Assembly (NCBI RefSeq): GCF_038396675.1
Contig: NC_088931.1
Span: 24,817,001-24,881,000 of the forward strand
Direction of reading: 5' to 3'
Source: Hydra vulgaris
Lineage: Eukaryota; Cnidaria; Hydrozoa; Anthoathecata; Hydridae
DNA length: 64,000 bases
The position numbers and the translations under genes are program-made. The notes beneath the pieces were generated by a model. It saw nothing but the letters and a program-made list of their open reading frames with translations. It was not told where the DNA came from and did not search any database. This document shows, one piece after another, positions 1-11,290 of this stretch (the stretch's first letter is position 1; the number at the start of each line of letters is the position of its first letter).

Positions 1-640
1 TCATAATAAAAAAATCATAAAAAGTAGATTTGTTTTGTGCAATTTTTGTTGTTATTAAAAAAAGAAAAAAATTGAGTTTGAGGAAGGAAAAACTTTTCTC
101 AGTGTATCTGGATTACCACCACATGAGCTAAAATTATGAGCAATAATTATCCTGTATATAAGAGTGTGCAACGGGCACGATTCATTGTTAGGGAATAGAC
201 TGAAAACCTGATTCAGATAACAATTACGAGTCCAATAAAAAATGATTTACCAATTACGTTGATTCAGCGACAGTTTTTCAGTTCTACCCACATTTGCTAT
301 AACTTAATTTTTTTCAAATTATTGTAGGCTCAATGTAAATTATTACAATTATTTATCCTAGAACAAATAAAAATTAAGATTAATTTAAAACGCCGACTAT
401 TTGTTCACGTGATTGCGCTATCCGATCACTAGTATTTATATAAAAATACTAATAGAGAGTATACAAGATTTAAACAAATTATCTACTAGAGGTTATAGAA
501 GCTACAATTTTAGTATATTAACATGTTTGTTAAATTAAATGCTCGCTAAATAAATTTGCTTAATACTTCCTTTTTTATATAACAGTGTTTATGTCTGATA
601 TTCAAAAATTATACACAGGTAAAAAATGGCTTTTATAAAT
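1..640. other. AT-rich stretch without recognisable genes
   Basis: No reading frame with a recognisable motif, no TIR pair and no tandem array was seen here. It reads as ordinary AT-rich intergenic or repeat-derived sequence. Confidence 0.5.
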
Positions 641-647
641 TATGTTT

Positions 648-744
648 ATAAAAAAAAAAAAAAAAAAAAAAAATGAGTAGCCTCCTCGACTGTAGTGGCC
701 CCCCTCGGGCCTTGGGGAGGTGAATAATCTAAAAAAAAAAAAAA
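648..744. repeat. GC-rich retroposon-like tail between two A-runs
   Basis: A short GC-rich core (about 674-730, containing a self-complementary CCCCTCGGGCCTTGGGGAGG stretch) is flanked by runs of at least 13 A residues on both sides. The shape suggests the 3' tail of one or two retroposed copies. The family is not identified. The homopolymer-rich reading frame over it is not coding. Confidence 0.35.
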
Positions 745-1297
745 ATGTAAAGATACATTGTCTCTTGTATTTTATGTAAAGATACAGTGCCTCAAGACAT
801 AAGTTCATCTCAAAAGCGAGCTTCTGTTCAATTATGAGATTGGAAATCCCCTTTCTATGGAGATAGGAAATCTCAATAATTACATTTAACACAAACAATC
901 TGAAGGTGAATCGGAGAATGTCTAACTCATCTTCACACTTTTCATATCAAAAACTAAAAAAAACACTTTTACAAATACATTTAAAAAATACATGAAGCAT
1001 AATTAAGTAAAAAGATTTGAGTTTTGGCCAAGGTTACCTGTAGTTATGACTTTAAAATAATGACATTACCATGCTTGTTATATATGTATAGATTTAGTGG
1101 TCAACGTTTAAACCATTTAGTGGTCAACGTTTTTTTTTACCTAGTATTGTATATATAATAATTTCCCAGTCGTTATTTCATAAATTATCAACTCAAAGTT
1201 TTATTGTATCAAAGGATAGTTGCTCTTTACGATACACTTAGAGTAAATGACGTCCGAAAATAAACAAAAGGGTTATAGCTCCCAATACGTCACACAA

Positions 1298-1342
1298 AAA
1301 TTAGGTACTTCTTTAAACACAGGCTTAAAGAAGTACCCAATT
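1298..1342. repeat. Short hairpin
   Basis: About 18-nt near-perfect inverted arms (AATTAGGTACTTCTTTAA and its complement, with one mismatch) are separated by a few bases. It may be the tip of a small foldback element; no function can be assigned. Confidence 0.5.
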
Positions 1343-1518
1343 TTTTGTTTGCAAAACGAAAAAGTATGTTTTTTTATAGTTTACAACGTATACTATAAAA
1401 AATATACTATAAAGAAAATATTTGAAAGTTTTTTATATTTTACAGATAAAAAAAACAATTTAAACAAAATTAGGATACGTTGTACGCATTATTTTTGTGA
1501 TATTCTTAGCATCACAAC

Positions 1519-1725
1519 TTAACTTTCTTTAACACCGGCCGTAAATGTGTTTTTCTTCTTATCTGCATTTGCCAATCGTACATGGTTGCGAATTTCTTTG
1601 GGAGCAATGGTTTCTTTCTTTTTTTGTCGGATATCGCCTAACGTGGAAAGTACTTGAAGTGTTGTCAAGACAAATGTTGCATGGAGTTCTTGAGAAACTG
1701 TCCTAACTTTACAAGTTCTCTCTGG
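1519..1725 (-). CDS. Unidentified open exon-like reading frame (about 68 codons)
   Basis: The minus strand is open from just after a TAG at about 1726-1728 down to a TAA at 1519-1521. The translation is mixed and not low-complexity (it contains ELHATFVLTTLQVLSTLGD and a lysine/arginine-rich C-terminal part ending TAGVKES), unlike the AT-rich background. There is no ATG at its start, so it would have to be an exon or the C-terminal piece of a longer gene or transposon protein. No family was recognised. The chance that it is a transposon remnant is at least as high as that it is a host exon. Confidence 0.3.
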   Translation of the reverse strand, partial: PERTCKVRTVSQELHATFVLTTLQVLSTLGDIRQKKKETIAPKEIRNHVRLANADKKKNTFTAGVKES

Positions 1726-2144
1726 CTAGGGAAATTATAAATGATACAGTAAGGTTTTGCTTAAGGAAAATTTGGTTAGCCCCGGACGGCGGGTAACTCC
1801 AGACACTTGATGTACAGCTTAAACTAAAGAAAATGTTTTTTTAAATACTACAAAAACATTATTTAAATGAAAATACATCATATGCAAAATATTTATAATA
1901 ATATGCCTCAGCGATTGTCTGAGAGTACAAAATATTGTTTCCCACCACCAGAACAGCGATTCACATAATATTATATCTAATTTTTATGTAAACTAATAAC
2001 TTTTTATTGAATTTTGTTTTTCTTTATACATTCTTTTTATTTGTACTTTATTTATACATTCTTTTTATTTATACTTTTTTATTTACAATATTTATTAAAA
2101 AATTTATTAATTCACTGGCTTTAAAATTGTAAATACACATAAAA

Positions 2145-2862
2145 CTAGTATAGAGCAGTTTAAAAATGAATCAAAACAAGCATTCTTACTTATGGATTTT
2201 AATATATCCGATTTTAAATGTTTTTTTTAATTAAAACTCAAATACATAAAATAATTAATACAAAATGTCACTGAGTGTATCAACATTTTTTTTTTTTTTT
2301 TTTTTATATTATTTTTATATTTTTTTTATATATTATTTTTTTATATTTTATATTATTTTTATATTTTTATATTATTATTTTATATTTTTATTATATTATA
2401 TTATACCTCTATGACGTTTGCTAATTTATTTACGTTATTTCTATGAAGTTGACTAATTTATTTTTGTTATTTCTATGGTGCATATTAATTTATTTACTTT
2501 TTATTTTTAAATCTTACTTTAAATTCTTAATTCTTAAATAAATGATAATATCTTATTTATTTTTCTTATTCTGAAAAAATGATCTTACTCTTTCCTTAAA
2601 GTTTTATTCTTTAAGTTTTTCTTTAAATGATAAGGAATTGTTATCTATTTTACTTTTTTACTTTTATTTTTATTTTTATTTTATTTTTTATAAATAGTTT
2701 GTTAACTATAGATATTTTAATATTACGGTTTTTGTAAATACGTGAGAATAGGGCTCGGTGATAAGGCTAAACTAGTCTTCTTCTTGCCCTGCCAATATTA
2801 ATTTTTTATTTATGTGCTTCGAAACTGTATGTATTATTTAACGGCAAAAAAAAAAAAAAAAA
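2145..2862 (+). mobile_element. Non-LTR retrotransposon (LINE) 3' end
   Basis: The segment around 2150-2260 matches, with substitutions, the end of the reverse-transcriptase ORF and the 3' UTR of the copy at 11291-12030. Both contain the block 'cagtttaaaaatgaatc' followed by 'cttatggattttaat'. The 3' UTR block near 2740-2800 (GGGCTCGGTGATAAGGC ... CTTCTTGCCC) recurs at 11910-11960. The copy ends in a poly(A)-like run near 2845-2862. Between lies T/A-rich simple sequence (about 2288-2405). This is a 5'-truncated, mutated copy with no intact ORF. Confidence 0.65.
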
Positions 2863-3331
2863 CTAGTATTTGTGAATGAGGTATGATCGTGTGGTATCAG
2901 ACACATGTTTGGAGGGTGGCTCCGGACAACTTGATTCATTTACACATTTAAAATGGGCAACTTTTTTTATATAAATAATAATACATTTAACATAATACAC
3001 AAACTCTTAAATGTTATTCATTTAATTCCAATAAAAATACTTTAAATTTGAAAAAAGTTTTTTTAAAGTATTTATTTTCATTAGTAAAAAGCAAACATTT
3101 ATATTTTTAAATAATGACATTTTCATGATGATTTTTTATATATCAGAGGCAATTTTTTTTTAATGTGTTGATGTGTTGAGAACATTCCAATGCTAATTAG
3201 TTATATATTATATTTGTGTCACACGGGTAAAAAAGAGGTAAAATGATAGTTAAACTATGTGTCCGGGGCTACCCGTCAATTTTAAAACTTGCCTTTTTTC
3301 TAAGTTTTTTTTTTTTATGTTTTATATATTA

Positions 3332-3602
3332 CTAGCTGGAGTTACCAGGCGTTGCCCGGGCCAATATTTAAACTGGCTTACCTGATATCTGTACACAAAA
3401 ATGGGCCCAAAAATGGTCCTAAAAAATGGTCCCCCCTGACCCCGGGGGTCGGGGTAAGGGGTCAAAACCCAGCTAAGAACCTTCTCCCCCTCGAGGACTA
3501 CCCCCATGTCAAATTTCATCGAGATCGGTCCGGCGGTTTGGATTTCTATAGAGAACAAACAAACAAACACACACACATTGCCCTTTATATATATTATTAA
3601 GA
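3332..3602 (+). repeat. GC-richer interspersed repeat ending in (CAAA)n/(CA)n and TATATA
   Basis: This segment is clearly less AT-rich than its flanks. It begins ACTAGCTGGAGTTACCAGGC and ends with CAAACAAACAAACACACACACA followed by TTATATATATTATTAAG. The order 'aaatttcatcgagatcgg' then simple repeats resembles widely seen LINE/SINE 3' ends in invertebrates. Frames on both strands are open, but this reflects low stop density and not a gene. Family assignment is uncertain. Confidence 0.45.
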
Positions 3603-4214
3603 TTAAGGTACACAATAGTTATTTTTTTGTTTCTAATTTAATAAACAAATGTTTATACTTTTAGTGAAGTCTTTTGACACTTTGTTTTCTGTTAGTACAT
3701 GTGTACAATCTCTTTACCCTTTACCCAACCTAACCGATGTTGATTGAGTTAAGGCAGGAGGAGGTAAGACAGTTTCCTCTATCGCGCCTCAAGAAAAAAA
3801 GAAATTAAAAATGCAAGAAAATAATATTAAATTAGAGTGTCAGGGCAAACATTTACAGAATGCGTGCATTTTAATATTGACTATGCTATTTCAATAGAAT
3901 TTAAATTTTCGTATATTGGTTCGTATATTGAATGGAGGAAGATAGCTGCAAAGATAGATAAACTAACCATCAAAAAAAAATTTTTATAACAAACATTTTA
4001 GGCAACACTAATTTTTGGAAAGAAGCAAAACAATGTAATAAGTCTGTAAAGAAACCATCAATTTCTGAAAATTTAGCTAATAAACTAATAAACTAATAAA
4101 CTAAACGATCATTATCGTAATGTTCGGAAAGATAAAAATGCTTAAGATATCTCAATCTTTATTTACACAAATGCAGATTAACTTGCAAATTCCATCTTTA
4201 CTTAAAATAGTGTT

Positions 4215-5280
4215 TTAACCCAATTAAGCAAACTCAAGTTTGGATCACCAGGCCCTGATAATCTGTCTCCAATTCTATTAAAATCCCGTCTCGAAATATC
4301 CATCTCACTCTGTATTCTATTTAATCGACTAATTGAAAGCAATCATATGCCAGATCAATGGAAATCAACTCACTTAACACCTATACCTAAAGGAGCGAAC
4401 CCATTTCCTATGGAAGATTATCGGCCAATAGTTATTACATCTTCTCTGTGTAAATCCTTTAAACTTATCTTGTGCATATTTATTGTTAATCATACGAAGC
4501 ATATCTGAACTACAAATAAACAATTTAGGTTTCTCCCTCGACATAGCACAATGAATGCTATAATTCAAGTAAAAGAAGACTATAGCTACGCAAAAGACAA
4601 TAAAATATCAATACTCGCCATCTTTTTTGATTTCTATTTGTATTTGTAAGTATTTGATAAGGTTGATTAATACAAATTGCTCTTAAAACTTCAAACCTTA
4701 CTTCCTAGCTGGCGACCTACACAACCGTCGTCAAAGAGTAGAAACAATTGAGCATGTACCGAATGGAAATGTATTAAAGCTGGAGTCATTCAAGGATCTC
4801 CTGCATATATAGCAAGCGTTCTAACCACTGCGCCACGGCCGCGTATTAAAGCTGGAGTCATTCAAGGTAGCGTTTATGAACCTATTTTATTTATATTATT
4901 CATACATAATATAAATGATTTTTTTACCTCCAGAGATAAACCTACAAAAATATACCGATGATGTATTAACTTACATCATCTATAACAAAGATGCGAAAAA
5001 TCTACCTCAATCTATAGTGGATGCTGTAGCGAACTGGGCTACTGTTAATGGCATTAAACAAAATCATATAAAGTGCAAACATTATTGATAGAGAGTTGTC
5101 ACCCTAATCAAGTTGTAATTTCATCGCCAATTATTTTAAACTCTAAACTCAAATCAGTTGATTGCTACAAGAACCTAGGAATCTTAATAAACAAAAATCT
5201 CCACTGGAATGATCATTGGATAAAAGTTCATAACTTTATCAAGTCATTACCCTACTTACTAAAGCGTCTTAAAAAGATCG
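4215..5280 (+). pseudogene. Decayed LINE reverse transcriptase (Jockey/CR1-like)
   Basis: Plus-strand translation in shifting frames gives successive reverse-transcriptase blocks: GSPGPDN near 4230, a block with WKSTHLTPIPKG then DYRPIVITSSLCKSF near 4360-4460, then GVIQGS...PILFILFIHNIND near 4850-4920 (the normal GxPQGSxLSPxLF motif), a degenerate YADD region (KIYRDDVLTY) near 4950, and a C-terminal thumb-like block (NLGILINKNLHWNDH) near 5175-5220. Multiple stops and frameshifts show it is dead. A tRNA-like SINE fragment splits it at 4796-4842, and a full SINE follows directly at 5312. Confidence 0.75.
4771..4867 (-). mobile_element. 47-bp SINE head fragment with 25-bp target duplication
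   Basis: The 25-nt stretch beginning GTATTAAAGCTGG occurs at 4771-4795 and again at 4843-4867, exactly flanking a 47-bp insert (4796-4842). The insert read on the minus strand begins GCGGCCGTGGCGCAGTGGTT, the tRNA-like A-box head of the SINE family seen elsewhere in the window. The insertion interrupts the reverse-transcriptase motif of the surrounding LINE. A perfect duplication this long is typical of LINE-mediated retroposition. Confidence 0.85.
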
Positions 5281-5311
5281 GTCACACTTTATTAAATATA
5301 CTTCAAACTTT

Positions 5312-5506
5312 AAGCAGCCGTGGCATATTGGTTGCGCATTCTAGAAACAAAGGATCCGTGGTTCAAACCCCACCTCTGAGCAAGTTTTGCGAGATCGGTT
5401 AGGAAGGAGGCGTGAACTTCCAATTAAATGCTCATCCGCGGTGTTCTGCGATAAGACCGTAAGGACTTCATGGGACACTTAAATAAAATTTCAAAAAAAA
5501 AAAAAA
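5312..5506 (+). mobile_element. tRNA-derived SINE, near full length
   Basis: The sequence has a tRNA-like head (AGCAGCCGTGGCATATTGGT, A-box-like) and a B-box-like GGTTCAAACCC near 5360. A body containing AGGAAGGAGGCGTGAACTTCC and CCGCGGTGTTCTGCGATAAGACCG follows, then an A-rich tail at about 5490-5506. The same head, body and tail order recurs in other copies on both strands (18301, 18655, 22396, 22921). A RNA polymerase III promoter is inferred from the boxes. Confidence 0.85.
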
Positions 5507-5509
5507 TTA

Positions 5510-6660
5510 TAGATCTCACATTATGTACAGCGCCACTATACTCACGTCTTGCAGAATTACTTTGATTGTCGTGGCTTATTTTTAGAATTTTTATTTTTAT
5601 TTTTTCAATTTAATATATTAATGATCTTTCAGAAACTTAAAAAAAATAGTTTTACTTAGGATTAGTTTATTTGCAACTAACATTTGTTTCTTAAGTGTCT
5701 CTATACGGTCCGTTCTACCCTACATGTTTTACACATAAAAGTATATAAAAATGAGATGGGCATGTTGATCATTGGAATCTTATCATCGCGCCCCTTTGTA
5801 CTTAAACAATATGTTGTCTTGTGAAATGAAATGAATCACGTTCAATTCTAAAATAAGTAAACAAAACCATTTCCGTTAAAAAACAGTTTCAGAAAAAAAA
5901 AATTATAAACTGTTTATACATTATATACACTATAAGTGTTATACATTTAACATAAAACAAAAAATTAAAAAAAGAAAATGTAACAATTATTTTATTTATC
6001 AAAGAGATTTTCAAGAAAACAAAAATAATTTAAGTCTAGTAAATTAGTCAAGTCTAGTAAATACTGTCACTGCCATTTCACAATCGCCATTTTTTCATGT
6101 TTTGAAAAAACTATAAATAAATAATTATTTTATTAGATCACGTACATTGCAATTATTTTATTAGATCACGTGACATGCTTTAACTTAGGCCTTTTAAAAA
6201 ACTTTGTGTATCACTGTAAAAATGTTATCGCTATGTGGAAAAGAACTGTCGCATGAGTCAAAAAATAGGTTGGGGCAAAAATGACACAACTAGAGAAAAA
6301 ACTATTTTCTATTATACGTTTAAGATATAAGTAATTTATCATATAATAGACTATGTAACTACACATTTTTAACATAAACTTAAAGCCCTCTAAAATCGAA
6401 TAATAAACTTAAAACCCCCCAAAATCATATATAATGTGAAATGACGTGACAAAATGCTGTTTCACATTAGTTTTAAAAGATATAAAGAGTTCTATGTTTT
6501 TAATTTCTTTCTTGATAATTGAATTTCATAGGTGAAGTACACAAAATGATATAAAAAAAACAAATTTTAGTGATGTTTTAGAGATATTAAAATTGTGAGT
6601 ACCGTGTTCTTTTGGGACTGATGATAAAAGTTTAATAATGAAAGTTTTTCGGAAGATTTT
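5510..6660. other. AT-rich stretch, no gene seen
   Basis: Only small local repeats are visible, for example the direct repeat ATTATTTTATTAGATCACGT near 6122-6172 and a doubled AAGTCTAGTAAAT near 6032-6061. No ORF with a recognisable motif. Confidence 0.5.
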
Positions 6661-6666
6661 TACTAC

Positions 6667-6714
6667 TCATGTTTCGGTTTCGAAATAGCATGCTATTTCG
6701 AAACCGAAACATGA
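6667..6714. repeat. Perfect 48-bp palindrome with no spacer
   Basis: The 24-nt arm beginning TCATGTTTCGGTTTCGAAAT is followed immediately by its exact reverse complement, centred on GCATGC. No loop is present. It could be a cruciform-forming site, the closed end of a foldback element, or an inversion junction. Confidence 0.9.
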
Positions 6715-6816
6715 ATAGAAAAAAAATGTTTAAATTATAAACATTAGAAGCGCCGATTTCCTTGAGTAACGCTTTAGCATGGGTGTATCTATTTACATTG
6801 CATACAATTCGCCTAG

Positions 6817-6998
<182 letters not shown>

Positions 6999-7059
6999 GG
7001 CGACGAGGAAAACGCTCAAATAACATATACAATAGTTGACTTTTCGCTTTCAAGCTTTT

Positions 7060-7590
7060 TTTTTCCTAGACTCCTGAATTAGTTTGAACAGATAAACTCT
7101 GGAATTTGTTTAAACCGTTTAAAGTTTGTGTTACTCTCACATGTTTAGCAAAAAAATATATTTTGACTTTTTTCTTATTCGACCAAAGGCTATCATTTTT
7201 GAACGTTTATAAAAAGTAGTCAAATGGCCAATGTTACAATATTTATGATATATCTTTGAGAGAGGAGCTTTGTTTCTTTGACTATAATTTAATTAAAAAC
7301 CACGCGTTGGCTACGCTTATTTAATATTTCTATATAATATTTACACTTATTTAATTTTCTTCTGGCATTTTATGTCAAGAAACATTTATATATACATTTT
7401 GTAAGGAATCAAAGTTTTTTTAAAAAAATCCAAAAAAACCTTTACAATCTAAGGAAGATTCGTGTACAAAGAGTCATTTTATGTAATTTATGTATTGAGT
7501 TTTTATTGAAAAAAGTACAAAGTTAAAAAAAAAAAGTTATGCAATTAAGCTGATTGGTACTACTAATTTGTTTTCTTTATTTTCATTTTT
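7060..7590. other. AT-rich stretch, no gene seen
   Basis: No recognisable coding motif, TIR pair or tandem array. Confidence 0.45.
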
Positions 7591-7599
7591 AGTCTTAAA

Positions 7600-7890
7600 G
7601 AACAATCAAAAATATGTGGCCGAAGATAAGTAGATCTTATTAACATAGAGAAGAAATAATAAAGGTCCCAGTATAGAGCCCTGAAGAACACACTAGTCTA
7701 TTGTTTGTAAGCGCGTACATGTTGGATCATGCGATACTCCTTCTTTTCTATTAAGTAACTCGGCGCCATTTTATATAAGAGATGACAGCAGTTGTTAATG
7801 ATATATTGAAAATGATAAACATAGGTCGTTCAGCAATACCAAATAATGCTTTTAAAACACTGTCATTCATACCGTTAAAGCCAGGATGTG
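7600..7890 (-). pseudogene. LINE reverse-transcriptase fragment
   Basis: Minus-strand translation gives PGFNGMNDSVLKALF (about 7885-7840) and then CVLQGSILGPLLFLLYVN (about 7690-7630), the classical RT palm motifs in the right order and spacing. Stops and a frameshift lie between them. Both ends are truncated. The family is probably Jockey/CR1-like, as for other LINE pieces here. Confidence 0.75.
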
Positions 7891-8462
7891 ATATAATAAA
7901 TATTATATAATTGAGATTAAATGAAAATTGATGTGTTATTTTAAGTTTATTTATGATATGTCTTTAAGTTAATTAAAGGTTAATGAAAAATTGCAACGTT
8001 GTTTTATTATAAAGGAACTGTCTTAAAAATGTTATTGCGATTCTTAGACATAAAAAGAAATCTTTAGATATGATTAAATTTTTTTTTTTTTGCAATAATA
8101 TATGCATTGAAAGATCTTACACTACATTATATCATTAGTAAGTAAAAACGCCATCTCATACTTACAATGGTTAAAAAAAACGTTTTTTAAACTGTTATTT
8201 TACAATTCTTAATTTAACAATTTATTTTATCAAAAAAAAAACTTTCTTTATATAGAAAAAGTATAATACCTAAGCAAAAAGCATAAAAACGTCATTGGCA
8301 GGATCGACCTATCAGAACAACCTTGTTAAAAGTTACTCTGAACGTTGTTTAGTAAACTAATACTGTTTGTGTTATATAATCAATTCAAATCAAAATCAAG
8401 TGCTGCTGGTCCATTCAATGTTTTGCATTAATGCGTTTTTGACTAATAACATCAAAGTTTAA

Positions 8463-8707
8463 CCCAGCCAGCACAATATCGTCTTTTCAGAATCTAAAAT
8501 GTTAACACCTTTTAGACGTCTAAATTCAAATAACTATAAGACATCTAACAGTAGTCATCTTTGAGACGACGAATATGAGCTCATATTTACCGTCTCAAAG
8601 ATTTCTAATATAAGATGTCTAATAGTTATTTGAATTTAGACATCTGAAAGGTGTTAACATTTTAGATGCTAAAAAAACGTCTAAAAGACGTGTTTGTGCA
8701 GGCTAGG
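8463..8707. mobile_element. Foldback MITE with about 110-bp inverted arms
   Basis: The left arm (AGCCAGCACAATATCGTC... TTTAGACGTCTAAATTCAAA... TTTGAGACG) is matched by the complement of the right arm (CGTCTCAAAG ... TTTGAATTTAGACATCTGAAAGGTGTTAACATTTTAGA ... GTGCAGGCTAGG), with scattered mismatches. Little unique sequence lies between. No ORF. Target duplication not resolved. Confidence 0.75.
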
Positions 8708-9384
8708 AAACCATTTTGATTGAAACAAGTTTGTGGTTTTTATTTCTTTACAGTTTTAGAGTATAAGCTGAAAACTGTTGCGTCTTGAGCATTTGTACAT
8801 CAGCAATTCAGGCTGTAACGTGATAACGCATAAAATACACACACACACAAATAAAAAATAAAAAATATAAAAAACTGAAGAATTGCATCTTTTGAAATTA
8901 TGTAAATTTTGCTAAAATTTTATGCAGTTATAGTATGAAAAAAAACTCCATCATCTGCAAAAAATTGCAATGGTTGAAGCTAAGGAAGAAAAATGTTTTA
9001 AAAGAAGAGCATCAACTTCTTAAAAAAAATTCCATATTATTTTTAAATAATATTATATTTATTGATAAATTTTAAGTTACATACAATATTCTCTTAGTGT
9101 TTAAAAATAATGACTACATTCAGCTTGAAACCCCCTCAATTTGATGGGGTTACAAATTTTATTAAGTCATAATTTTTGAAGACTAAGAGATTATTGAATA
9201 AAATTTAGAATTTATTGAAGAATATAAGTTTATTTGAAAACAATTAAAAAAATTTTTTTTTATCGACTTGTTACTCTCACGTTTACATACATTCTTGTAC
9301 TTCTTTTTATTTTTGAATGACGGTCTCTGTTATGATTTAATATCGTTTTAGGTATTTATAAAATGTTATATTCGAAAAAACTTT

Positions 9385-9515
9385 ATATTGAAAGAATGCG
9401 ATATTAGAGCAACTATAGTTTCTAGACTGCGTGCAAGACGAATTGCAAAAGAAATTGCGGTCTACAATAACATTCCCTTGCATAAAGTTTACTACGTGTT
9501 TTATTGCAAGTCAAT
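9385..9515 (+). pseudogene. Tc1/mariner-like N-terminal helix-turn-helix fragment
   Basis: Plus-strand translation around 9397-9510 gives RATIVSRLRARRIAKEIAVY followed by NNIPLHKVYYV, which looks like the DNA-binding helix-turn-helix head of Tc1-like transposases. It runs into the palindrome at 9497-9551 and stops. A matching catalytic-domain fragment lies about 500 bp downstream on the opposite strand, so the element appears rearranged. Confidence 0.45.
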
Positions 9516-9551
9516 TTAACTTATAAAGTTAAATTGGCTTGCAATAAAACA
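9497..9551. repeat. 55-bp hairpin (25-nt arms, 1 mismatch)
   Basis: Arms TGTTTTATTGCAAGTCAATT... and ...AATTGGCTTGCAATAAAACA are complementary apart from one position, with a short central loop. It coincides with the end of the helix-turn-helix fragment, so it may mark an inversion or foldback junction. Confidence 0.85.
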
Positions 9552-9649
9552 AAAAACTAAATACTTTTTATTCACAAAATTATAAAGACCAAAATATTAA
9601 AATATTAAAAAACTATAAGACAACACTAATAAAACCTTTTAGGACCTCA

Positions 9650-9905
9650 TGTTTCAAAATGTCATAGTTTTATTTTTTTTTAAATGTTTTATTTTTATTT
9701 TTATTTTTTTTAAATGTTTTAAATGTTTAAACTCTTTTAAGTTAAAAATTTTTTTTTTGAGATGTGGTTGTTTTAATTTTTTTTTAAGATGTCGTAACTT
9801 TAAGTTTTTTTTAAGATGTCCTAGTTTTGAGTTTTAAGTTTTTTTTAGATGTCCTAGTTTTAAGTTTTTTTTGAGATGTCCTAGTTTTAAGTTTTAAAAT
9901 GCCAT
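9650..9905. repeat. Imperfect T-rich tandem repeat
   Basis: A unit of about 27-30 bp built on 'agatgtcctagttttaagtttttttt' repeats with variation about seven times. Phenylalanine-rich frames over it are not considered genes. Confidence 0.65.
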
Positions 9906-9984
9906 ATTATCAAGTTTTGAAAAATCAAATAAGAAATGATAGGAAATATAATTTCTGTAATAGTTTATGTATAGTTATAATGAG

Positions 9985-10265
9985 TAAATATATTTTTAAT
10001 CATACACCATATTGGAATCTGGTACATTGATGTATTTGCATTGCATAGCAAACTTTGTTTTATAATAATTACAAATATTTTTCTGAATTCAAAGTTGTGC
10101 CTTGAGGTAAAAAATACAGTGCACAACGTCCAAAAGCAGAAAAACACCCACACACCATTAACTTTTAGCAGTGTTTCACAGTAGGAATTGCGAAACGAGT
10201 ATTGTTTAGCTTTCCAACAGTATGACCAACATAATGATGCCAGATGCTAATTTTTTAGAACCAGT
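9985..10265 (-). pseudogene. Tc1/mariner-like transposase fragment
   Basis: Minus-strand translation gives KLMVCGCFSAFGRCALYFLP (about 10160-10100), then TTLNSEKYL, then a degenerate block near 10040-10010 corresponding to the Tc1 'HQDNAP' neighbourhood. This matches the order in Tc1-like DDE transposases (VMVWGCFS then the second catalytic region). Frameshifts and stops are present, so it is inactive. Confidence 0.65.
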
Positions 10266-10281
10266 TCCTTTGTAATGCTTG

Positions 10282-10336
10282 ATAATATTGTTGACAGTTA
10301 ACTTCTCTGCGAGAGGTTAACTGTCAACAATATTAT
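10282..10336. repeat. Hairpin with about 26-nt arms
   Basis: ATAATATTGTTGACAGTTAA is followed after a short CTCTGCGAGAG centre by TTAACTGTCAACAATATTAT. It lies at the end of the Tc1-like fragment and could be a terminus of that element. Confidence 0.85.
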
Positions 10337-10339
10337 TAA

Positions 10340-11290
10340 ACATATCAAATTCAGAACTATCTTAAAATTTAAATTTAAATTAGTTTAAGCGGCCAGGGAA
10401 CTGCCTTAAAATTGCAAAAAGAGGTGATTTTGTTATATTTTCATATTTTCAGGGTCAGTTTGAACATTTTTAGACTTAAATCAGCTTTATAACAAACTTA
10501 TTTTATAAGCTCTACAGCAAACTTATATAAAAAAATTAATACAAGATAAGCATAATACATTTAGTAGTTAAAACTGTTTCAGAAATTTCGATTTACAAAA
10601 TATAAAAAAAAAGGGGGGGGGGAGGGGAGATTTTGGAGTTTTGTATGTAAAAACTATAACACATATATTTTATTAGGTCACTTTCCAAATACCTAAACAG
10701 AAAATTTATTATTATATAATTTTTTTAAACATTTAATATACAAGTTCTTGATTTTTAAATATTGTCAGTGAAGTGTCAAAGAAACTACAGGGAAAGAAGA
10801 TACTTTTTGTTTATTTTTTATAGTTTTTTATAGTGGGATATGATTTGAGAAATATAGTATTTAGTAAACAAAGAGAGACTTGATGGATGAAAAGAGATGA
10901 AGCCAGAATTACTCTTGGTTTCTTTTTATTTAAAACTATGCTAATGTATATTTTCAATTCTTAATCTATTTTATTTGTTATATAAGAATAGCTTACCAGG
11001 ATTATATTTCTTTGTGATATATTTTCTTCTTTTAATATTTTCTTTATGTTATTATTATTTTATTTAAAACATAAATTGACACTTATTACATTTCTAATTA
11101 AATTTTTAAAATTACTAGATATAAAGTATAACTAAATATAAAATGGCTGCTGAACAAGGAGGATTCATAGTTTTTGTCTACGTGAGTATTTGAGAGCCTC
11201 TTCTGCGTATACTTGGCGAGTTAAACGTTTATAAAATCAACTTACACCAAGTTTTAATGTTCATGTATGAACATTAGAACATATGAACAA
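10340..11290. other. AT-rich stretch with a G-run, no gene seen
   Basis: The only notable feature is an A-run followed by a G-run at about 10603-10628. No coding motif was recognised. Confidence 0.45.

Noticed and set aside
3322..3615. Genes on both strands of the GC-richer repeat
   Set aside because: Both frames exist only because the repeat is less AT-rich; content matches a retroposon-like tail.
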